In this document: positions 47,351 through 50,504 of the stretch, one piece after another | Layout of the letters: each line of letters begins with the position of its first letter | How positions within the stretch are numbered: the stretch's first letter is position 1 | From: Verrucomicrobiota bacterium | GTDB taxonomy: Bacteria > Verrucomicrobiota > Verrucomicrobiia > Palsa-1439 | Assembly: GCA_003164675.1 (NCBI GenBank) | Contig: PLTX01000021.1 | Span: 140 to 50,643, forward strand | Direction: 5' to 3' | DNA length: 50,504 nucleotides | Made by a program: the position numbers and the translations under genes | The notes under the pieces: generated by a model | Seen by the model: the letters and a program-made list of their open reading frames with translations, nothing else | Database searches by the model: none | What the model was told of the DNA's origin: nothing

Positions 47351-49594
47351 ATGAAGAATGAGTGGAGAGTATTGGTCGGAGTGTGTGTGGTGGTCGTTGG
47401 GATTTACGGGTGCGCGGCCCATACGGATCCTTGGGAATCGCCGAGCCAGAGCGCGGCTGACTGTTACTACAATTTATTGGTGCAGGGTTTTCGTGCCGGT
47501 CATCTCAGCTTGAAAAAAGACGTGCCGCCCGGACTCACGCAACTCGCCGACCCCTACGACCCGGGCGCCAATGCTCTCTATCGGGCTGCGCCTTACTGCC
47601 TGCACGACCTGAGCTACTACAAGGGAAGACTGTACCTGTACTTTGGGGTTACGCCCGCCTTGATATTCCTCTGGCCGTTCGTCGCGCTGACCGGCCACTA
47701 CCTATTCTCCGGACAAACGTCGGCCATTTTTTGCGCGGTCGGCTTTTTGGCTGGAGCGGGCGTGTTGCGCGCGTTATGGCGGCGCTATTTTCCCGAGGTG
47801 AGCGTCTGGGTGGTGGCCACCGGCACGCTGGCGTTCGGCTTGGGAGCGGGCGTGCCGTTGATGTTGCCCCGGTCCGGGGTTTACGAGGTGGCGGTCAGTT
47901 GCGGGTATATGTTGACGATGCTGTCACTGGGGGCCATCTGGTGCGCCCTGCACGAGCCGGAGCGGCGGCAGTCGTGTTGGTGGTTGGCGGCAGCCAGCGC
48001 GGCGTATGGGCTGGCAGTCGCAGCGCGCCCTTCCCTGCTATTTGGCGCGATTATCCTGCTGGTGCCGGTGGTCCAGGCACGGCAGGAGCGGCGGCCGGTC
48101 TGGGCGCTGCTGGCGGCGGGGATCGGCCCCATCACATTCATCGGGTTGGGGATGATGCTCTACAACGCGATGCGATTCGATAGTCCATTCGAATTCGGGC
48201 TGGACTACATCCTGGCTGCCTTCCGGCCGATTGCACGGCAATACTTCCGCTGGCGTTACCTCTGGTTTAATTTCCGGGTGTATTTTTTCGAGCCGGTGCG
48301 CTGGAGTGCTCGTTTCCCGTTCGTGCACGAAATCTCCGTGCCACCATCCCCGGCGGGCTATGCTCGAGTTGAGGCCCCATTCGGAGTCCTCACCAATAGT
48401 CCACTGGTGTGGTTGGCATTGGCGGTGCCGTTGGCGTGGCGGAGGCGGTCGGGGCAGGAAGCATCGACGTTGCGCTGGTTCGTGACGGGTGTGGCCTTGT
48501 TGCTTGGGACGTGTGTGCTGACTCTCTTGTTCTTCGAGAGCGCGACCATCCGCTATGAGGTTGAGTTTCTGCCCACGTTGGTGCTGCTGGCCGCGGTCGG
48601 AGTATTGGGCTTGGACCGTGCGCTGGCTGAGCGGCTGGCCTGGCGGCGAGCCGCGCGCTTTGGCTGGGGCCTGTTGCTGGGTTTCTCGGTGGCGTTTAAC
48701 CTGTTCGCGAGCGTTGTCCGCTACGCCGAGGCAGACAACGACCTGGGAGCCGTCTTCTTGGGACAGGGCAAGGTGCAGGAGGCGATGAGCCAATTTGAAC
48801 AGACGCTACGTCTTGAGCCCGATTGCGCCCAGGCACACAACAACCTCGGGATCGCTTTGGCACAAACTGGTAGCATCGAGGAAGCCATCGCACAGTGCGA
48901 ACAGGCATTGCAGATCAAACCCGATTTCGCCGAGGCACACAACAACCTGGGAGCCGTCTTCTTGGGACAGGGCAGGCTGCAAGAGGCGATCAGTCATTAC
49001 GAACAGGCACTACGAATTAAGCCCGATTACGCCCAGGCGCACGACAAACTCGGGATCGCCTTGGCACAAACTGGTAAATTCGAGGAAGCCATCGCACACT
49101 ACAAGCGGGCCCTGCAGATCAATCCCGATTACGCCGAGGCACACTACGATCTGGGGGTCGCGTTTGAGAATGTGGAGCGGGAGACCGAGGCAATCGACCA
49201 GTACGAGAAGGCGTTGCGAATCTATCCGGATTATGTCGGGGCGCATGTCAACCTCGGAAATGCTTTCTTGCGAATAGGCAAGGTGACGGAAGCAACCGAG
49301 GAATACGAACAAGCGTTGCGGATTAACCCCAATTATGCCGAGGCATACAGCAATCTCGGGGCGATCCTCCAGCGCCTGGGGAAATTGCCGGAAGCCGTTG
49401 CGCGGTATGAGCAAGCCCTGCGAATCAAGCCCGATTACGTCGAGGCGCATTTCAATCTGGGGCTGGCTTTGGAGAAGCTGGGCCGCACGCCGGAGGCCAT
49501 CGAGCACTACGAGCAGGTGCTGAAACTCCGACCGGATTATCCCCCGGCGACAAAGGCGCTGGCGCGACTGCGGGCGGGTCAGACAGGCCGATGA
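47351..49594 (+). CDS. Polytopic membrane protein fused to a TPR array
   Basis: 747 residues from ATG 47351. An N-terminal helix (VLVGVCVVVVGIYGCAA) is followed by DSAADCYYNLLVQGFRAG-like loop sequence and about ten membrane segments to residue ~455, the plan of GT-C-like membrane glycosyltransferases. From about residue 460 there are eight to nine TPR units of 34 residues (for example AHNNLGAVFLGQGRLQEAIS, AHYDLGVAFENVERETEAID). Adjacent units are also very similar at DNA level, such as CCTGGGAGCCGTCTTCTTGG at 48739 and 48946, which points to recent repeat expansion. Function unknown; a role in glycosylation or envelope assembly is a guess. Confidence 0.8.
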   Translation: MKNEWRVLVGVCVVVVGIYGCAAHTDPWESPSQSAADCYYNLLVQGFRAGHLSLKKDVPPGLTQLADPYDPGANALYRAAPYCLHDLSYYKGRLYLYFGVTPALIFLWPFVALTGHYLFSGQTSAIFCAVGFLAGAGVLRALWRRYFPEVSVWVVATGTLAFGLGAGVPLMLPRSGVYEVAVSCGYMLTMLSLGAIWCALHEPERRQSCWWLAAASAAYGLAVAARPSLLFGAIILLVPVVQARQERRPVWALLAAGIGPITFIGLGMMLYNAMRFDSPFEFGLDYILAAFRPIARQYFRWRYLWFNFRVYFFEPVRWSARFPFVHEISVPPSPAGYARVEAPFGVLTNSPLVWLALAVPLAWRRRSGQEASTLRWFVTGVALLLGTCVLTLLFFESATIRYEVEFLPTLVLLAAVGVLGLDRALAERLAWRRAARFGWGLLLGFSVAFNLFASVVRYAEADNDLGAVFLGQGKVQEAMSQFEQTLRLEPDCAQAHNNLGIALAQTGSIEEAIAQCEQALQIKPDFAEAHNNLGAVFLGQGRLQEAISHYEQALRIKPDYAQAHDKLGIALAQTGKFEEAIAHYKRALQINPDYAEAHYDLGVAFENVERETEAIDQYEKALRIYPDYVGAHVNLGNAFLRIGKVTEATEEYEQALRINPNYAEAYSNLGAILQRLGKLPEAVARYEQALRIKPDYVEAHFNLGLALEKLGRTPEAIEHYEQVLKLRPDYPPATKALARLRAGQTGR
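48722..49550 (+). repeat. Tandem 102-bp repeats encoding TPR units
   Basis: Eight or so units of 102 bp. Words such as CTGGGAGCCGTCTTCTTGGG and TCGCTTTGGCACAAACTGGT recur at 102- or 204-bp spacing (48740/48947 and 48852/49056), more alike than needed for TPR function alone. Confidence 0.7.
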
Positions 49595-49661
49595 CGCTAA
49601 CGCCAGATTCATAACCCACAACAGCCGACCCACACCCATTCTGCTATCCCCCTTGCTATCA

Positions 49662-49698
49662 CCCTGTGCGAGAAAGACGTCGGGTTTTTTGCACAGGG
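49662..49698. terminator. Possible 3' hairpin after the membrane-TPR gene
   Basis: CCCTGTGC (49662-49669) and GCACAGGG (49691-49698) pair perfectly around a 21-nt loop that contains TTTTTT. The large loop makes a classical terminator uncertain. Confidence 0.35.
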
Positions 49699-49728
49699 CA
49701 CAGAACCTCCACCCACCGCAATGAATAG

Positions 49729-50085
49729 TCAACTTGGCAAAATTGATTTACAAATCTTGACGAATGTTTCCGGTTCGTCGGGCGAAAAGCCGATGCAATT
49801 GAAGAGACCGGATGTTTTTCTCACCAAAACGTGGCGGCACAAATCACAAAAATCGATTTTGATTCCCCACAATTTCCCAAAATCAATTTTCTTTCCCCAC
49901 GTAAGTCCGTTCCATCCGCTGAAAACGGACGGGCGGACTTCGACGGCTCGGATTTCATCTGTCGGCAGAACAACGGTATGAAGGAGAATCCACGATTGTA
50001 GTTCCAGCCGGTCCCGGTAGATGCGGTATTGTTGCCAGAGACTCCTGACGGTGCGTTTCGATGCGTAGAGCGGTGTGTCGTTCAT
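49729..50085 (-). CDS. Hypothetical protein, PH-like domain
   Basis: 118 residues from ATG 50085, with GAGAGGAG upstream. YRIYRDRLELQSWILLHTVV followed by LPTDEIRAVEVRPSVFSG is reminiscent of the small bacterial PH-like domains, which are beta-barrels with a helix at the end (DEPETFVKICKSILPS). The middle carries two near copies of a short stretch (GKKIDFGKLWGIKIDF) encoded by a near-repeat of 22 nt. Base composition is visibly lower in GC than in the surroundings. No neighbour gives a functional clue. Confidence 0.6.
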   Translation of the reverse strand: MNDTPLYASKRTVRSLWQQYRIYRDRLELQSWILLHTVVLPTDEIRAVEVRPSVFSGWNGLTWGKKIDFGKLWGIKIDFCDLCRHVLVRKTSGLFNCIGFSPDEPETFVKICKSILPS

Positions 50086-50242
50086 GCCCGTACTGCTCCT
50101 CTCCCAGCCGTTGCCTCACCAGACCCGAGCGACTCTCGCCAATGCGGGACTCAGACTACCATTCCCCCCATGCCGAATCGAGCCAAATCCTGCCCGCCCA
50201 GTTCCCCGCCCCCTATCCTGCCGTTGTTGCCCCCGCCATAGT

Positions 50243-50503
50243 TCAGCCGCCGTTGTTGGGCGGTGTGCTGACGCAACCTCCCCAGACGGATTCCTTCTGA
50301 GAAGGCGGCAAGAAGAATAGTTTTGCGTCCGTTATCTTGGTCGGGGCGGAAACACCAATTTCAGAAATCTTCCCAACAATTCTTATACGACTACCTTCCT
50401 GCAATACTTTCAATTGTGGATAATTGGCTATTTTGACATTGCTGAGTATCAGACCTCTCAAACCGTGTACGCCCTCACCTGCTAGTGCTCCGTCACAGTT
50501 CAT
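50243..50503 (-). CDS. OB-fold (tRNA_anti-like) protein, C-terminal part
   Basis: 86 visible residues; the ATG at 50503 is at the very edge, and since sequence before it is missing the true start may lie outside. RGLILSNVKIANYPQLKVLQ and EGSRIRIVGKISEIG, followed by APTKITDAKLFF, match the strand pattern of the tRNA_anti-like OB fold found in small bacterial proteins, often lipoproteins or membrane-anchored. The C-terminal PPSQKESVWGGCVS tail is short and unstructured. Role unknown. Confidence 0.5.
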   Translation of the reverse strand: MNCDGALAGEGVHGLRGLILSNVKIANYPQLKVLQEGSRIRIVGKISEIGVSAPTKITDAKLFFLPPSQKESVWGGCVSTPPNNGG

Positions 50504-50504
50504 T

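Noticed and set aside
46908-47354. 148-codon plus-strand frame
   Set aside because: Composition of non-coding GC-rich DNA; no ribosome-binding site; ends just after the start of the real membrane-TPR gene.

Overview
The window is a GC-rich, gene-dense bacterial chromosome segment. Gene content and repeat style (TonB/ExbB/ExbD, many hybrid histidine kinases, large membrane-TPR proteins, a secreted protein with a lamin-tail domain, short palindromic words like ATTGGCTTTGTTT between genes) suggest a member of the Verrucomicrobiota or a close PVC relative. That is an inference from gene style; no rRNA is present to confirm it.

Layout. 1-9270: six same-strand two-component genes (a kinase cut by the left edge, a receiver-PAS-PAS-kinase, two stand-alone receivers, a receiver-kinase-receiver and a 1360-residue membrane multi-PAS/GAF kinase). 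9494-12599: tRNA-Cys, a glycosyltransferase gene with frame breaks, a cysteine desulfurase and serine acetyltransferase cysE. 12600-15550: a decayed restriction-modification locus (PD-(D/E)XK nuclease, last codons of a C5 methylase, N-terminus of vsr, an unknown C-terminal fragment) in a mosaic of dispersed repeats. 15552-17916: a small membrane protein, hemW (with a 147-bp repeat element inserted in frame) and maf. 17917-23190: an accessory segment with a secreted two-nuclease fusion protein and a membrane-anchored helical-repeat protein, bounded by a 52-bp perfect repeat of the maf 3' end. 23221-27574: nitroreductase, tonB-exbB-exbD, HU, a metallo-hydrolase and a zinc-ribbon protein. 27656-32269: membrane and TPR proteins, a TIM-barrel isomerase-like protein and a small secreted protein. 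32340-39522: family B DNA polymerase, nucleoside salvage operon (deoA, punA, cdd), a nucleotidyltransferase gene flanked by a duplicated cdd 3' end, then Pit phosphate transporter with its DUF47 partner. 39924-43435: rtcB, yqeY and a membrane-TPR protein. 43445-50504: a cupredoxin-like anchored protein with a four-cluster ferredoxin, small zinc-ribbon proteins, a 747-residue membrane-TPR protein, a PH-like protein and a partial OB-fold protein.

Main points of interest. Two housekeeping genes (maf and cdd) each show the same architecture: intact gene, cargo, then a second diverged copy of the gene's 3' end in the same orientation, with a near-identical core at the junction. This is what Campbell-type integration of a circle into a gene 3' end would leave, yet no integrase is visible in either insert. 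Several genes have a good promoter whose -10 box lies 6-7 nt before the start codon, suggesting leaderless transcripts. Single-base frame breaks in at least two genes could be real decay or sequencing error and need checking before biological conclusions.
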